Part shown: one piece after another, positions 18,931 to 27,460 of the stretch
Position numbering within the stretch: position 1 is the stretch's first letter
How the letters are laid out: each line of letters starts with the position of its first letter
Source: Chelatococcus sp. YT9
GTDB lineage: Bacteria > Pseudomonadota > Alphaproteobacteria > Rhizobiales > Beijerinckiaceae
NCBI RefSeq assembly: GCF_018398315.1
Contig: NZ_JAHBRW010000001.1
Span: forward strand, 2,364,501-2,428,500
Direction of reading: 5' to 3'
DNA length: 64,000 nt
Notes under the pieces: model-generated
Seen by the model: only the letters and a program-made list of their open reading frames with translations
Database searches by the model: none
What the model was told of the DNA's origin: nothing
Translations under genes and position numbers: made by a program

Positions 18931-19491
18931 GTGGCTGAGATAGCAAGTTCTGAGCCGACCAGGCGGGATTTTCTGTACATCGCGACGGGCGCCGTCGGCG
19001 CCGTTGGGTTGGCGAGCGTCGCCTGGCCCTTCATCAGCCAGATGAATCCCGATGCGTCCACGCTGGCTCTGAGCACGGTGGAAGTTGACGTCGGCCAGGT
19101 GGCCGAAGGGCAAAGCATCACCGTCAAATGGCGCGGCAAGCCGGTTTTCGTCCGTCACCGCACATCCAAGGAAATCGAGGAAGCCAAGGCCGTTCCGCTC
19201 GCCCAGCTGGTCGACCAGAATGCGCGCAACGCCAATCTGGATGCGGATGCCTCGGCCACGGACGCCAACCGTGCAGCGGCGGGCAAAGAAGCCTGGCTCA
19301 TCATGATCGGCATCTGCACCCATCTTGGCTGCGTGCCGCTTGGCCAACAGGGTAATTATGACGGCTGGTTCTGCCCCTGCCATGGGTCGCATTATGATTC
19401 CGCCGGTCGTATCCGTCAGGGGCCAGCGCCGGAGAACATGCATATTCCGGTCTATTCCTTCATTTCCGATACGACCTTGCGCATCGGTTGA
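18931..19491 (+). CDS. petA: Ubiquinol-cytochrome c reductase, Rieske iron-sulfur subunit
   Basis: A 186-residue Rieske protein of the cytochrome bc1 complex. It has a twin-arginine type N-terminus (TRRDFLYIATG) with one membrane anchor (about residues 15-35), and the [2Fe-2S] ligands in C129-T-H131-L-G-C134 and C148-P-C150-H151. It takes the first electron from ubiquinol and passes it to cytochrome c1. The GTG start has GGGAG just upstream. First gene of petA-petB-petC; petB begins 42 bases downstream. Confidence 0.97.
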   Translation: MAEIASSEPTRRDFLYIATGAVGAVGLASVAWPFISQMNPDASTLALSTVEVDVGQVAEGQSITVKWRGKPVFVRHRTSKEIEEAKAVPLAQLVDQNARNANLDADASATDANRAAAGKEAWLIMIGICTHLGCVPLGQQGNYDGWFCPCHGSHYDSAGRIRQGPAPENMHIPVYSFISDTTLRIG

Positions 19492-19533
19492 TGGCCGCAG
19501 CAGCGTGAAGCCGGGGAGCTACCTGAGAGAGCC

Positions 19534-20823
19534 ATGAGCAGCGGACATTCGACCTACGTTCCGAAAAGCGCCTTTATGAAGTGGTTCGAGAGCCGCCTTC
19601 CGCTTGGCGGGCTCATCCATTCGTCCTTCATCGCTTTTCCGGTCCCGCGCAACCTGAACTACCTGTGGACCTTCGGCGGCATCCTGTCGTTCATGCTGGT
19701 CGCGCAGATCGTCACGGGCGTCGTGCTGGTGATGCACTATACGCCGCATGTGACGCTGGCCTTCGCCTCTGTCGAGCATATCATGCGCGACGTGAACTAC
19801 GGCTGGCTGATCCGCTATCTGCATTCCAATGGCGCGTCGATGTTCTTCATCGCCGTGTACATCCACATGTTTCGCGGCATGTATTACGGCTCTTACAAAG
19901 CGCCGCGCGAAGTGCTGTGGATCCTCGGCGTGATCATCTTCCTTTTGATGATGGCCACCGCCTTCATGGGCTACGTGCTGCCTTGGGGCCAGATGAGCTT
20001 CTGGGGCGCCACCGTCATCACCAATCTGTTCTCCGCGCTGCCTTTTGTCGGCGAGCCGATCGTGACTTGGCTGTGGGGCGGCTTCTCGGTCGATAACCCG
20101 ACGCTGAACCGCTTCTTCTCGCTGCACTACCTGCTGCCGTTCATGATCGCCGGCGTTGTCGTGCTGCATATCTGGGCGCTCCACCACGTCGGCCAGAACA
20201 ATCCGACTGGCGTCGAGATCAAGGACATCAAGAAGGACACGTTGCCCTTCACGCCCTACGCGACCGTCAAGGACGCCTTCGGCATCGTCTGCTTCATGCT
20301 GTTCTTCGCCTGGTTCGTGTTCTACCAGCCGAATTACCTCGGGCATGCTGACAACTACATCCCAGCCAATCCGCTGGTGACACCCGCGCATATCGTTCCG
20401 GAGTGGTACTTCCTGCCCTTCTACGCGATCCTGCGTGCCATCCCGGACAAGCTCGGCGGCGTGCTCGCGATGTTCGGCGCCATTGCCGTGCTCGCCTTCC
20501 TGCCCTGGCTCGACACGTCGAAGGTGCGCTCGGCAGTGTACCGTCCGATCTATCGCCAGCTCTTCTGGGTGCTGGCCCTCGTGTCGGTCGGCCTCGGTTA
20601 TCTCGGCGCGATGCCTCCTGAGGGCGGCTACGTCATCGCCTCCCGTCTGTTGACTGCTTATTACTTCATCCACTTCCTGGTTCTTCTGCCACTGCTTGGC
20701 CTCATCGAGAAGCCGAAGGCGTTGCCGAATTCCATCGCAGATGCCGTGCTTGCCAAGCAGGCAGGTGCCGGTGGTGCGGTGGTCGCGCAGGCGGCGGCCT
20801 CAGCGCCGAGCACCAAGGGATGA
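19534..20823 (+). CDS. petB: Ubiquinol-cytochrome c reductase, cytochrome b subunit
   Basis: A 429-residue cytochrome b with the expected eight membrane helices. It contains the haem-ligand His pairs in helices B and D (the [13 protein letters not shown] and [22 protein letters not shown] regions) and the Qo-site PEWY motif. This is the fused, full-length form of bc1 cytochrome b, here encoded separately from cytochrome c1. The C-terminus has an Ala/Val-rich extension. It lies between petA and petC; a 10-bp hairpin follows in the petB-petC gap. Confidence 0.97.
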   Translation: MSSGHSTYVPKSAFMKWFESRLPLGGLIHSSFIAFPVPRNLNYLWTFGGILSFMLVAQIVTGVVLVMHYTPHVTLAFASVEHIMRDVNYGWLIRYLHSNGASMFFIAVYIHMFRGMYYGSYKAPREVLWILGVIIFLLMMATAFMGYVLPWGQMSFWGATVITNLFSALPFVGEPIVTWLWGGFSVDNPTLNRFFSLHYLLPFMIAGVVVLHIWALHHVGQNNPTGVEIKDIKKDTLPFTPYATVKDAFGIVCFMLFFAWFVFYQPNYLGHADNYIPANPLVTPAHIVPEWYFLPFYAILRAIPDKLGGVLAMFGAIAVLAFLPWLDTSKVRSAVYRPIYRQLFWVLALVSVGLGYLGAMPPEGGYVIASRLLTAYYFIHFLVLLPLLGLIEKPKALPNSIADAVLAKQAGAGGAVVAQAAASAPSTKG

Positions 20824-20855
20824 TGGCTCGTCGCGAGATGGGCTCCCGTCCGTCG

Positions 20856-20881
20856 GGCAATGGCCGCATGGGGCCATTGCC
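20856..20881 (+). other. Hairpin in the petB-petC intergenic region
   Basis: A perfect 10-bp inverted repeat, GGCAATGGCC (20856-20865) and GGCCATTGCC (20872-20881), with a 6-base loop. It has no T-run, so it is not a classical terminator; it could stabilise or mark a processing point in the petABC mRNA. Confidence 0.6.
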
Positions 20882-20950
20882 TGGTGATGGGGACAGAATG
20901 ATGGTTCAGATGGGCCGGCCAATGGCCATCGCCGAGGGATTTTGAGGGAT

Positions 20951-21829
20951 ATGTCGAAGCCTGGTCTTCTCATCGCCGGTGTGGTGGCCGCCATGGTCGC
21001 GCTTGCCGGTGCGGCATCGCTGCCCGCTGAGGCTGCGGAGGGAGCGCCCAAGCCCCCACGCGAATCATGGAGCTTCTCCGGACCCTTCGGAACGTTCGAC
21101 CGAGCTCAGCTCCAGCGCGGTTTCAAGGTTTACCGTGAGGTCTGCTCCGCTTGCCATGGGCTTGGCCTCGTCGCTTTCCGAAACCTCGCCGAGCCGGGCG
21201 GCCCGGAGTTCAGCGAAGCTCAGGTCAAGGCACTGGCCGCCGAATACCAGATCCACGACGGCCCGAACGATGCCGGCGACATGTTCGATCGCCCGGGTCG
21301 GCCGGCGGACCGCTTCCCGCTGCCATTCCCCAATGAGCAGGCGGCGCGTGCCTCGAACGGCGGCGCCTTTCCTCCGGACTTTTCGCTGCTCGCCAAGGCC
21401 CGCACCTACGAGCGCGGCTTTCCCTGGTTTCTTTTTGACGTCGTGACGCAATACCAGGAGCAGGGTCCGGATTACATCCACGCTATTCTCAATGGCTATG
21501 TTCAACCGCCTGCAGGCTTCGAGCTTCAGCCGGGGCAGCATTACAACGAGTTCTTCCCCGGCCATCGCATTGCTATGGCAAAGCCCATCAACGATGGGCA
21601 GGTCGAATATCCGAAGCTGCCGAACGGCCAGCCGCAGGTCCCTGAAACGGTCGAGCAATACAGCCATGACGTGGCTGCGTTCATGATGTGGGCAGCCGAG
21701 CCTCACATGGAGGCCCGCAAGCAGACCGGCTTCAAGGTCATGGTGTTCCTGCTCGTGTTTGGCGGCTTGCTCTACTTCACCAAGAAGAAGATCTGGGCCA
21801 AGGCGCATGACGAGGAAGCCAAAGCCTGA
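20951..21829 (+). CDS. petC: Ubiquinol-cytochrome c reductase, cytochrome c1 subunit
   Basis: A 292-residue cytochrome c1. A cleavable signal peptide (about residues 1-29) precedes the haem c motif C65-S-A-C68-H69; the axial Met is probably in HRIAMAKPI; a C-terminal membrane anchor (VMVFLLVFGGLLYF) is followed by Lys residues. It accepts electrons from the Rieske protein and reduces soluble cytochrome c in the periplasm. ATG 20951 is preceded by GAGGGAT; a TTG at 20942 in the same frame is less likely. Last gene of the operon, followed by a strong terminator. Confidence 0.96.
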   Translation: MSKPGLLIAGVVAAMVALAGAASLPAEAAEGAPKPPRESWSFSGPFGTFDRAQLQRGFKVYREVCSACHGLGLVAFRNLAEPGGPEFSEAQVKALAAEYQIHDGPNDAGDMFDRPGRPADRFPLPFPNEQAARASNGGAFPPDFSLLAKARTYERGFPWFLFDVVTQYQEQGPDYIHAILNGYVQPPAGFELQPGQHYNEFFPGHRIAMAKPINDGQVEYPKLPNGQPQVPETVEQYSHDVAAFMMWAAEPHMEARKQTGFKVMVFLLVFGGLLYFTKKKIWAKAHDEEAKA

Positions 21830-21902
21830 GGTGATGGGTTGAGGCTACGCCGCTACGGCTTCCGCCACTGCCGATGCGTTTCCAATATCGGCTTGTTTTT
21901 CC

Positions 21903-21940
21903 GGCCGTCTCGAGGAGCTCTCGGGGCGGCCATTATTTTT
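21903..21940 (+). terminator. Rho-independent terminator of petABC
   Basis: A 12-bp stem (GGCCGTCTCGAG at 21903-21914 and CTCGGGGCGGCC at 21920-21931, with two G-T pairs), a 5-base loop, and the T-rich tail ATTATTTTT. It lies 73 bases after the petC stop. Confidence 0.8.
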
Positions 21941-22137
21941 GCAGCGTGCTCCCCGCCGCGCCGCACGGCTGATATCCGTTCATAGAACGCGCTGACAGCC
22001 ATACGGCGACATGAGACATGTACATGTCGACCTTGCCGTTTGATCGCTCAAGTCACTTGCGCTCCTGTCGTGTCTGGTCGAATCTGGAAGAGATGCGCGT
22101 GCGTTGCGTGAGGGAGCGGTGAATAACCGAACGGCTG

Positions 22138-22668
22138 ATGACAGACCTGAAGGCGGCGATACGCAGCATTCCTGACTATCCCAAACCCGGTGTGGTCTTT
22201 CGCGATATCACGACCCTTCTCGGCGACGCGCGCGCGTTTCGCCGGGCGGTGGACGAGATGGTGCAGCCGTGGCCGGGGTCCAAGATCGACAAGATCGCCG
22301 GCATCGAAGCTCGAGGCTTCATTCTCGGCGGCGCGGTCGCACATCAGCTCTCGGCCGGCTTTGTGCCGATCCGCAAAAAGGGAAAGCTGCCGCACGAGAC
22401 GGTGCGCGTCGCCTATTCGCTGGAATACGGCATCGATGAAATGGAGATGCATCGCGATGCCATCACGCCTGGCGATCGTGTCATCCTCGTCGATGACCTT
22501 ATCGCCACGGGCGGGACGGCGACCGGGGCGGTCAAGCTCCTCAATAACATGGGCGCTGAGGTTGTCGCAGCCGTCTTCGTCATTGATCTTCCCGAACTCG
22601 GAGGCGCCGAGCGTCTGCGCAATCTCGGCATCACTGTGCGGACCTTGATGAGCTTTGATGGACACTAA
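22138..22668 (+). CDS. apt: Adenine phosphoribosyltransferase
   Basis: A 176-residue Apt that salvages adenine to AMP using phosphoribosyl pyrophosphate. The PRPP-binding motif [17 protein letters not shown] is intact, and the N-terminal [21 protein letters not shown] and the [14 protein letters not shown] strand are typical of the family. ATG 22138 starts soon after the region behind the petABC terminator. It is the last plus-strand gene before the minus-strand cassette at 22.7-25.5 kb. Confidence 0.96.
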   Translation: MTDLKAAIRSIPDYPKPGVVFRDITTLLGDARAFRRAVDEMVQPWPGSKIDKIAGIEARGFILGGAVAHQLSAGFVPIRKKGKLPHETVRVAYSLEYGIDEMEMHRDAITPGDRVILVDDLIATGGTATGAVKLLNNMGAEVVAAVFVIDLPELGGAERLRNLGITVRTLMSFDGH

Positions 22669-22695
22669 GGCTGCAGGATCTCACGATCGCCGATG

Positions 22696-23277
22696 CTAAG
22701 CCGCTGGTGCCCTCTGGGCGCGGGTTTTGGCGTAACGCGGGAAGAACCATCGGTCCGCTTCCGGGGTCTGTATCGTTCCCCGCAGGACGGCTGCTGGCTG
22801 TAACCCCGGGTATCCTTCAAAGACGTGCCGGCCGGCCGCGGTTTGGTTCTGGTAAGCCGTGAGCCAGCCGACGCCGATCCGAAGTTCGCTGAGTTCCATC
22901 GCGATGTTCGCGAGATACTGATGAGGGTCCCGAAAGTCGCTCATGAGGGCCACAAGTCCGACTTCGCGTAGCGCCCAACCGTGTAGTTCGCGGGCGATCT
23001 GAGCATGGGCGGATTGTGTCGTCATCATGGAGTGGCCGCTCATGACCACGATGAGCTTGCAGCTGCGATCGAGTTCCCGGAACGCCGGCTGGCGGTGGCT
23101 GAGCGGTGTATAGACGAGGTCCGCGCCACGCGCTTGCGAGGGTGGCCAGAGCTGACCGTGCGGCGCAAAGCAATGTGCTTTATCCAGACTGTAGCGCCTG
23201 CGTAGTCCATCCGCGACGTTGCGGACGTCATCGTCGAGAACATTGAGGTTGATCAGAAAATACTTGTCCCACCGCAT
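22696..23277 (-). CDS. Hypothetical protein, probable inactive paralog of the caspase-like protein at 24511-25152
   Basis: A 193-residue protein of unknown function. It aligns along most of its length with the protein at 24511-25152: both open with M-[RK]-W-x-K-Y-F-[LI]-I-N-[LI]-N, share KL[IM][VI]V near residue 75, then L[RK]EVGL and a GWL-x-x-Y segment. Where the paralog has SHGS, this one has MSGHS; where the paralog has its Cys (FKAC), this one has MSD with Asp114, so a Cys-protease mechanism is not possible. No signal peptide or membrane segment. It is probably the last gene of a three-gene cassette; the start is ATG 23277. Confidence 0.65.
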   Translation of the reverse strand: MRWDKYFLINLNVLDDDVRNVADGLRRRYSLDKAHCFAPHGQLWPPSQARGADLVYTPLSHRQPAFRELDRSCKLIVVMSGHSMMTTQSAHAQIARELHGWALREVGLVALMSDFRDPHQYLANIAMELSELRIGVGWLTAYQNQTAAGRHVFEGYPGLQPAAVLRGTIQTPEADRWFFPRYAKTRAQRAPAA

Positions 23278-23390
23278 GGCTTACTCGCTGGATTCCACAG
23301 GTGGGCATACATGTAATATGTGGACCCGCAGCGTGGCGACGCAACGCCCGCGTGCAGCAGATCGGACCGAGCACGCTGTGAGGGCTGCGC

Positions 23391-24401
23391 TTAACTCGTG
23401 TGTTGTTGACTCCGTTCCCAGAACACCGCGCCGTCGAATGCGAATACACACTCGCCATGCTGGTTGTGGGCCGTGTTGTGATGCGACACGATTCCCCATT
23501 GGGGGCGGGAAGCTGACAACCGTTTGCTACTGATGCGTGAGCGATAAGTGAGCGTGTCGCCTGCGAACACGGGCTTGATCCATTTAAGATCCTTCACGCC
23601 GGGGGACGGACCGAGGCGCGCTGCATGACCGTCACGTTCCAGGGCAACCTGAAGGAGGGCGTTGCGGCGTTCCACCATCTTCTTCATCCACACGGATCCA
23701 GTATGCCAGCCGGATGCGCAGAGACTTCCGAAGAAGCTGCTGCGGGCCGCCACCGGATCGGTATGGAACGTCTGGGGATCATAGGCTTGGGCGAAGGCGA
23801 TGATATCGGCTTCTCTGAACGTATGAGAGCCAAGGACCTGGGTATCGCCCACCGTGAGGTCGTCGAAATAGAGCTGCTGATCCATGCTCGCTTCGCCCGC
23901 CAGCGTGGCCGCGGCGGCGGCAGGCACAACACGCGGTATGGCGGTCGGCCGATCCTCCAGGGGTGGCTCGTGGGTGCCGAACATGACCCAGTTGACTTGG
24001 CGCATGAGCAGCGTGCCGGACTGGTTCGCCGTCTCGATCGCAAACTGTACCAAACCCATCTCCGGGCGGCTGCGGGACTTGCGCTTGTCGAGGGTCTCAA
24101 TCGTGACGTGGAGCTCGTCGCCAGGTCGCAGCGGAGCGCGCCACTCCACCGAGTCGATGCCTGGAGCGCCAAACGCCCGCGATTGCGTGAGGAAGCAGTC
24201 CGCGATCGCCCGCATGGTCAGGCAGCACGTATGCCAGCCAGAGCCGATATGTTCGCTGTAGAAACCGCCGCTTTCGCCCAAGTGCATGGGCTGCGCGTCA
24301 TATTCTCTGGCATAGGCAAGGATGTCATCGGCGGTGACCGGGGGCAGACTATGGTGCCTGCTCTCGCCCACCACGAAGTCCTCAAAATGCAGCTGCGACA
24401 T
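23391..24401 (-). CDS. Tandem MaoC-like (hot-dog) acyl dehydratase protein
   Basis: A 336-residue protein made of two MaoC-type hot-dog domains, about residues 1-150 and 175-330, joined by an Ala-rich linker. Both keep the hydratase Asp-His pair (D35-x4-H40 and D208-x4-H213) and the following GSGWHT/ASGWHT segment. Family members hydrate or dehydrate acyl-CoA thioesters; two fused active-looking domains are less usual than single-domain genes. ATG 24401 is preferred over ATG 24407 because GAAGG lies 6 bases before it. It lies between the two caspase-like paralogs on the same strand, with gaps of about 110 bases on each side. Confidence 0.85.
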   Translation of the reverse strand: MSQLHFEDFVVGESRHHSLPPVTADDILAYAREYDAQPMHLGESGGFYSEHIGSGWHTCCLTMRAIADCFLTQSRAFGAPGIDSVEWRAPLRPGDELHVTIETLDKRKSRSRPEMGLVQFAIETANQSGTLLMRQVNWVMFGTHEPPLEDRPTAIPRVVPAAAAATLAGEASMDQQLYFDDLTVGDTQVLGSHTFREADIIAFAQAYDPQTFHTDPVAARSSFFGSLCASGWHTGSVWMKKMVERRNALLQVALERDGHAARLGPSPGVKDLKWIKPVFAGDTLTYRSRISSKRLSASRPQWGIVSHHNTAHNQHGECVFAFDGAVFWERSQQHTS

Positions 24402-24510
24402 GTGCATCCTTCGATATGATTTGCGGCTCCATGCGTTAAGACCCTAACCCATGGGTCAGGCAGGGAAAAGTTGACGCAGGTATGCGGTTGCGGCACGGCT
24501 GCAGGCTGTC

Positions 24511-25152
24511 TCAGGTCAGTCGCCGGCGTAGATTGCAAAGCTGCGGCGACGTGGTCGAAAAACGCCGCGTTCCAGGCAGCACAACATCGATGTTGCCTTT
24601 TACGAGGCGGATACGATCATTGTCCGCGGATTTATACCCATGGTAATAATGTAAATCGATATCTTCATCGCTATTGATACAGGTGTGCCAGGGGCTGCCA
24701 AAATAAGAGAAGGTCAACATGGCAGTTTCCCGGTAGCCAATCAGCCATCCGTGATCGATCCCGCGCATCGCGATGTCTTTGGACAGAATGTCTAGAAACC
24801 GACCTTTTCCGGTAAGGCATGCCTTGAAAGAAATGAGACCTACTTCCTTGAGACCGGAGTTTACAAGTTTCGAGACCAAGGTCGCCATGTCCATGCTGCA
24901 AAGGCCGAACTCACTGCCATGCGACACGATCATCAGCTTTGACGTACGATCGACGGCCGCGAGCGATGTTGGCAAGAGGGGAGAGGCGTTAAACATCGCT
25001 CCCGCGAGTTCTGGATATTTGCCAAAGTCACCACAGCCGTGGAAAAAATGCCTACTTGGCGGTATATTATACCTTACTTGAAGCTTTCTGGCGTAAATGC
25101 TCGTAATCAGATCGATATTTATGTTAATAATAAAGTATTTTTTCCACTTCAT
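24511..25152 (-). CDS. Hypothetical protein with caspase/CHAT/C80-like His-Cys dyad
   Basis: A 213-residue protein, AT-richer than its neighbours. The core pattern is a hydrophobic strand ending LMIVSHGS (His78), about 25 residues with an amphipathic helix, then LKEVGLISFKACLTG (Cys112), then a helix and the strand GWLIGY. This strand-His-Gly, strand-x-Cys arrangement with about 34 residues between His and Cys is that of clan CD cysteine peptidases (caspase, CHAT, C80). Assignment rests on pattern only. No signal peptide. It is probably the first gene of a three-gene minus-strand cassette, and a paralog lacking the Cys lies at 22696-23277. Confidence 0.6.
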   Translation of the reverse strand: MKWKKYFIININIDLITSIYARKLQVRYNIPPSRHFFHGCGDFGKYPELAGAMFNASPLLPTSLAAVDRTSKLMIVSHGSEFGLCSMDMATLVSKLVNSGLKEVGLISFKACLTGKGRFLDILSKDIAMRGIDHGWLIGYRETAMLTFSYFGSPWHTCINSDEDIDLHYYHGYKSADNDRIRLVKGNIDVVLPGTRRFSTTSPQLCNLRRRLT

Positions 25153-25337
25153 GGGGCAGTTCTCAGTTTGTTATGAATATATATGGTGATATTTCGCTTT
25201 CTCCGTGTCTTATTGCAGCGCGTTCTGCCTGTGTAACAGGGTCTGCGCCGCATCATTGCTCGATCGCGAGCTACTCTGGCAGCCCGTCTTGGCGAGACTG
25301 TGAACGGCGTACAAGCACGCAGACCACGTAGCCCACT

Positions 25338-25553
25338 CTACCGATCCCGCGCGGCAGTCCTCACCGCCTTGTGGACGGCGACGGTGGCTTTCGATACGTC
25401 GTCGCGCACACTGACATCAACGCCGGCGACCTTGATCCTGTCGAGATCGAGCGGCGGGTCGGCGATCATCTCCGCGCGCATGCGCCGTTGCAGGTCGATC
25501 GCCTCGCTGAGTGCCAATCTCCAATCGTGGCGGTGCGTCAGGCGCATCGCCAT
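25338..25553 (-). pseudogene. nfi: Truncated endonuclease V (nfi) remnant
   Basis: Seventy-one residues that match only the N-terminal third of endonuclease V: the helix with SEAIDLQRRM followed by the first active-site strand VAGVDVSVRDD, including the first catalytic Asp. The sequence loses similarity after about TVAVHKAV and stops at 25338, so the PYIPG motif and other catalytic carboxylates are missing. It starts 9 bases after the ychF stop, as a downstream operon gene would. The break coincides with the right edge of the AT-richer cassette. The missing part is not found elsewhere in the window. Confidence 0.7.
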
Positions 25554-25562
25554 CGCCTCGTT

Positions 25563-26660
25563 CTAATTGGCGAAGCGGAAATGCAGGACATCGCCATCGG
25601 CGACCACGTAATCCTTGCCTTCCAGACGAAACTTGCCGGCCTCGCGGGCGCCAGCCTCGCCCTTGCAGGCGATGTAATCGTCGTAGGCGATGGTCTCGGC
25701 GCGAATATAGCCCTTCTCGAAATCGCTATGGATGACGCCGGCGGCCTGTGGGCCCTTGGTGCCCTGCTCGATGGTCCAGGCGCGCGCTTCTTTTGGACCC
25801 ACGGTGAAATAGGTGACGAGATTGAGCAGCGCATAGCCGGCGCGGATGACGCGGTTGAGGCCTGGCTCCTCGAGGCCCACCGCCTCGAGGTAGTCCTTCT
25901 GGTCCGCTTCTGGCAGAACGGCGATCTCGCTCTCGATCTTGGCGGAGACGACCACCGCGACGGCGCCTTCCTCGGCAGCGCGGGCTTTTACCTCGGCGGA
26001 GAAGCTGTTGCCTGTGTCGGCGCTTGCCTCCTCGACATTGCAGACATAGAGCACCGGCTTCGAGGAGAGAAGGCCGAGCATTGCGAAGGCCTTACGCTCG
26101 TTATCGGCGACCTGCACCAGCCGGGCGGGCTTTCCCTCGCGCAGCAGGGCAAGGCAGCGATTCATCAGCTCGACTTGCTCCTTGGCCTCCTTGTCGCCCG
26201 ACTTGGCTTTCTTTTCGAGGGGCACCACGCGCTTCTCGAGGCTTTCGAGGTCGGCAAGCATCAGCTCGGTCTCGATGGTCTCGATGTCGTTGATCGGCGC
26301 GATTTTACCTTCCACGTGGGTGATGTCGCTGTCTTCGAAACAGCGCACCACGTGGGCGATCGCATCGCATTCGCGGATATTCGCAAGAAACTGGTTGCCG
26401 AGCCCTTCGCCGCGCGAGGCGCCGCGCACCAGTCCGGCAATATCGACGAAGGTCAGGCGCGTCGGGATGATCTCCTTCGAGCCGGCGATGGCGGCAAGCT
26501 TGTCTAGCCGTGCGTCAGGCACCGCGACGTCGCCGACGTTCGGCTCGATGGTGCAGAAGGGATAGTTCGCCGCCTGCGCGGCGGCAGTCTGCGTCAGCGC
26601 GTTGAAGAGGGTGGACTTACCCACGTTGGGGAGACCCACGATGCCGCATTTGAAACCCAT
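25563..26660 (-). CDS. ychF: Redox-regulated ATPase YchF (Obg family)
   Basis: A 365-residue YchF/OLA1 protein. The G1 loop is GLPNVGKST near the N-terminus, G3 is DIAGLVRGAS, and the altered G4 region gives ATP rather than GTP preference in this family; a coiled-coil and a C-terminal TGS domain follow (FFTVGPKEARAWTI). It binds ribosomes and has a role in translation and stress. AAGGAG is 8 bases before ATG 26660. Five bases separate it from pth upstream, and the nfi remnant follows. Confidence 0.96.
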   Translation of the reverse strand: MGFKCGIVGLPNVGKSTLFNALTQTAAAQAANYPFCTIEPNVGDVAVPDARLDKLAAIAGSKEIIPTRLTFVDIAGLVRGASRGEGLGNQFLANIRECDAIAHVVRCFEDSDITHVEGKIAPINDIETIETELMLADLESLEKRVVPLEKKAKSGDKEAKEQVELMNRCLALLREGKPARLVQVADNERKAFAMLGLLSSKPVLYVCNVEEASADTGNSFSAEVKARAAEEGAVAVVVSAKIESEIAVLPEADQKDYLEAVGLEEPGLNRVIRAGYALLNLVTYFTVGPKEARAWTIEQGTKGPQAAGVIHSDFEKGYIRAETIAYDDYIACKGEAGAREAGKFRLEGKDYVVADGDVLHFRFAN

Positions 26661-26665
26661 AGTAC

Positions 26666-27283
26666 CTACTCCTTCGCGGCGCCGCGCTCGCCCACGCGTT
26701 TTACATCCCCCCAGCCGCGGCCATCCATGGCGAGGTGTACCTTGTTCTGAAAGCTCGGGTCCTCGCCCTTGGCGAGATGGCCCGCGTTGTCAGCCATGAT
26801 CCGTGTGAGGTCTTCGACCCACGCCATCTCGTCGCGACCGAAGTCGCTGAGCACATACGGAAGCACGAGTTCCTTGCCGGGATGGCCGATGCCGATCCGC
26901 GCGCGGCGGTAGTCATTACCGACATGGGCGGTGATGGAGCGCAGCCCATTGTGCCCGGCGCTACCCCCGCCGGTTTTCATGCGCAGCTTCGCGGGCGCGA
27001 GATCCAGCTCGTCGTGGAACACCACGATCTTGTCGAGGGGAATCTTGAGAAAGCGTGAGGCCTCGCCGACTGCTCTCCCGGATTCGTTCATGAAGGTTTG
27101 CGGCTCCATCAGAAGCACGCGTTGGCCGGCGATTTCGGCCTCAGCGACGCGGCTGGCGAACCGCTGTCGCCACGGCCCGGCCTTATGCACATACGCGATC
27201 ATCTCGATGGCGAGGAAGCCAACATTGTGCCGGTTGAGCCGATAGCGGTCCCCGGGATTGCCGAGCCCGACGAAGAGGAGCAT
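26666..27283 (-). CDS. pth: Aminoacyl-tRNA hydrolase (peptidyl-tRNA hydrolase)
   Basis: A 205-residue Pth that recycles tRNA by hydrolysing peptidyl-tRNA released from stalled ribosomes. The family opening LFVGLGNPGDRYRLNRHNVGF contains the catalytic His in NRHN; the FMNESG and GHNGLRSI motifs are intact. ATG 27283 matches the family N-terminus; a longer frame upstream has no support. It has a C-terminal extension of about ten residues. Transcribed with ychF, and downstream of rplY with a probable terminator between. Confidence 0.95.
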   Translation of the reverse strand: MLLFVGLGNPGDRYRLNRHNVGFLAIEMIAYVHKAGPWRQRFASRVAEAEIAGQRVLLMEPQTFMNESGRAVGEASRFLKIPLDKIVVFHDELDLAPAKLRMKTGGGSAGHNGLRSITAHVGNDYRRARIGIGHPGKELVLPYVLSDFGRDEMAWVEDLTRIMADNAGHLAKGEDPSFQNKVHLAMDGRGWGDVKRVGERGAAKE

Positions 27284-27340
27284 GGCGACAGGTCTCGGTT
27301 GGGCGATACCCGGCCTTAAGGCGCAAGCCCGCATCGAAAC

Positions 27341-27369
27341 AGACAAAAGGCCCCGTCATCGGCGAGGCC
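27341..27369 (-). terminator. Probable terminator between rplY and pth
   Basis: Read on the minus strand, a GGCC...GGCC stem with CG pairs (27349-27369) is followed by TTTTGTCT (27341-27348). It lies about 90 bases after the rplY stop, so part of the transcription may stop before pth. Confidence 0.5.
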
Positions 27370-27460
27370 AGCGAGATCACAGCTGCATTGGGCACAAAGG
27401 CGTCAATGGCGCGCCGCGTGATAGAAAGGCCGGAGCCGGCGTCGGCCCCGACCGTAAGGC

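Noticed and set aside
19519-20673. 384-codon minus-strand open frame over petB
   Set aside because: Antisense to the highly conserved cytochrome b, with a His/Asp/Glu-rich composition expected from complementing membrane-helix codons.
22138-22668. Possible membership of apt in the 22.7-25.5 kb cassette
   Set aside because: apt is on the opposite strand, has normal base composition and is a common core gene; only the minus-strand genes belong to the cassette.
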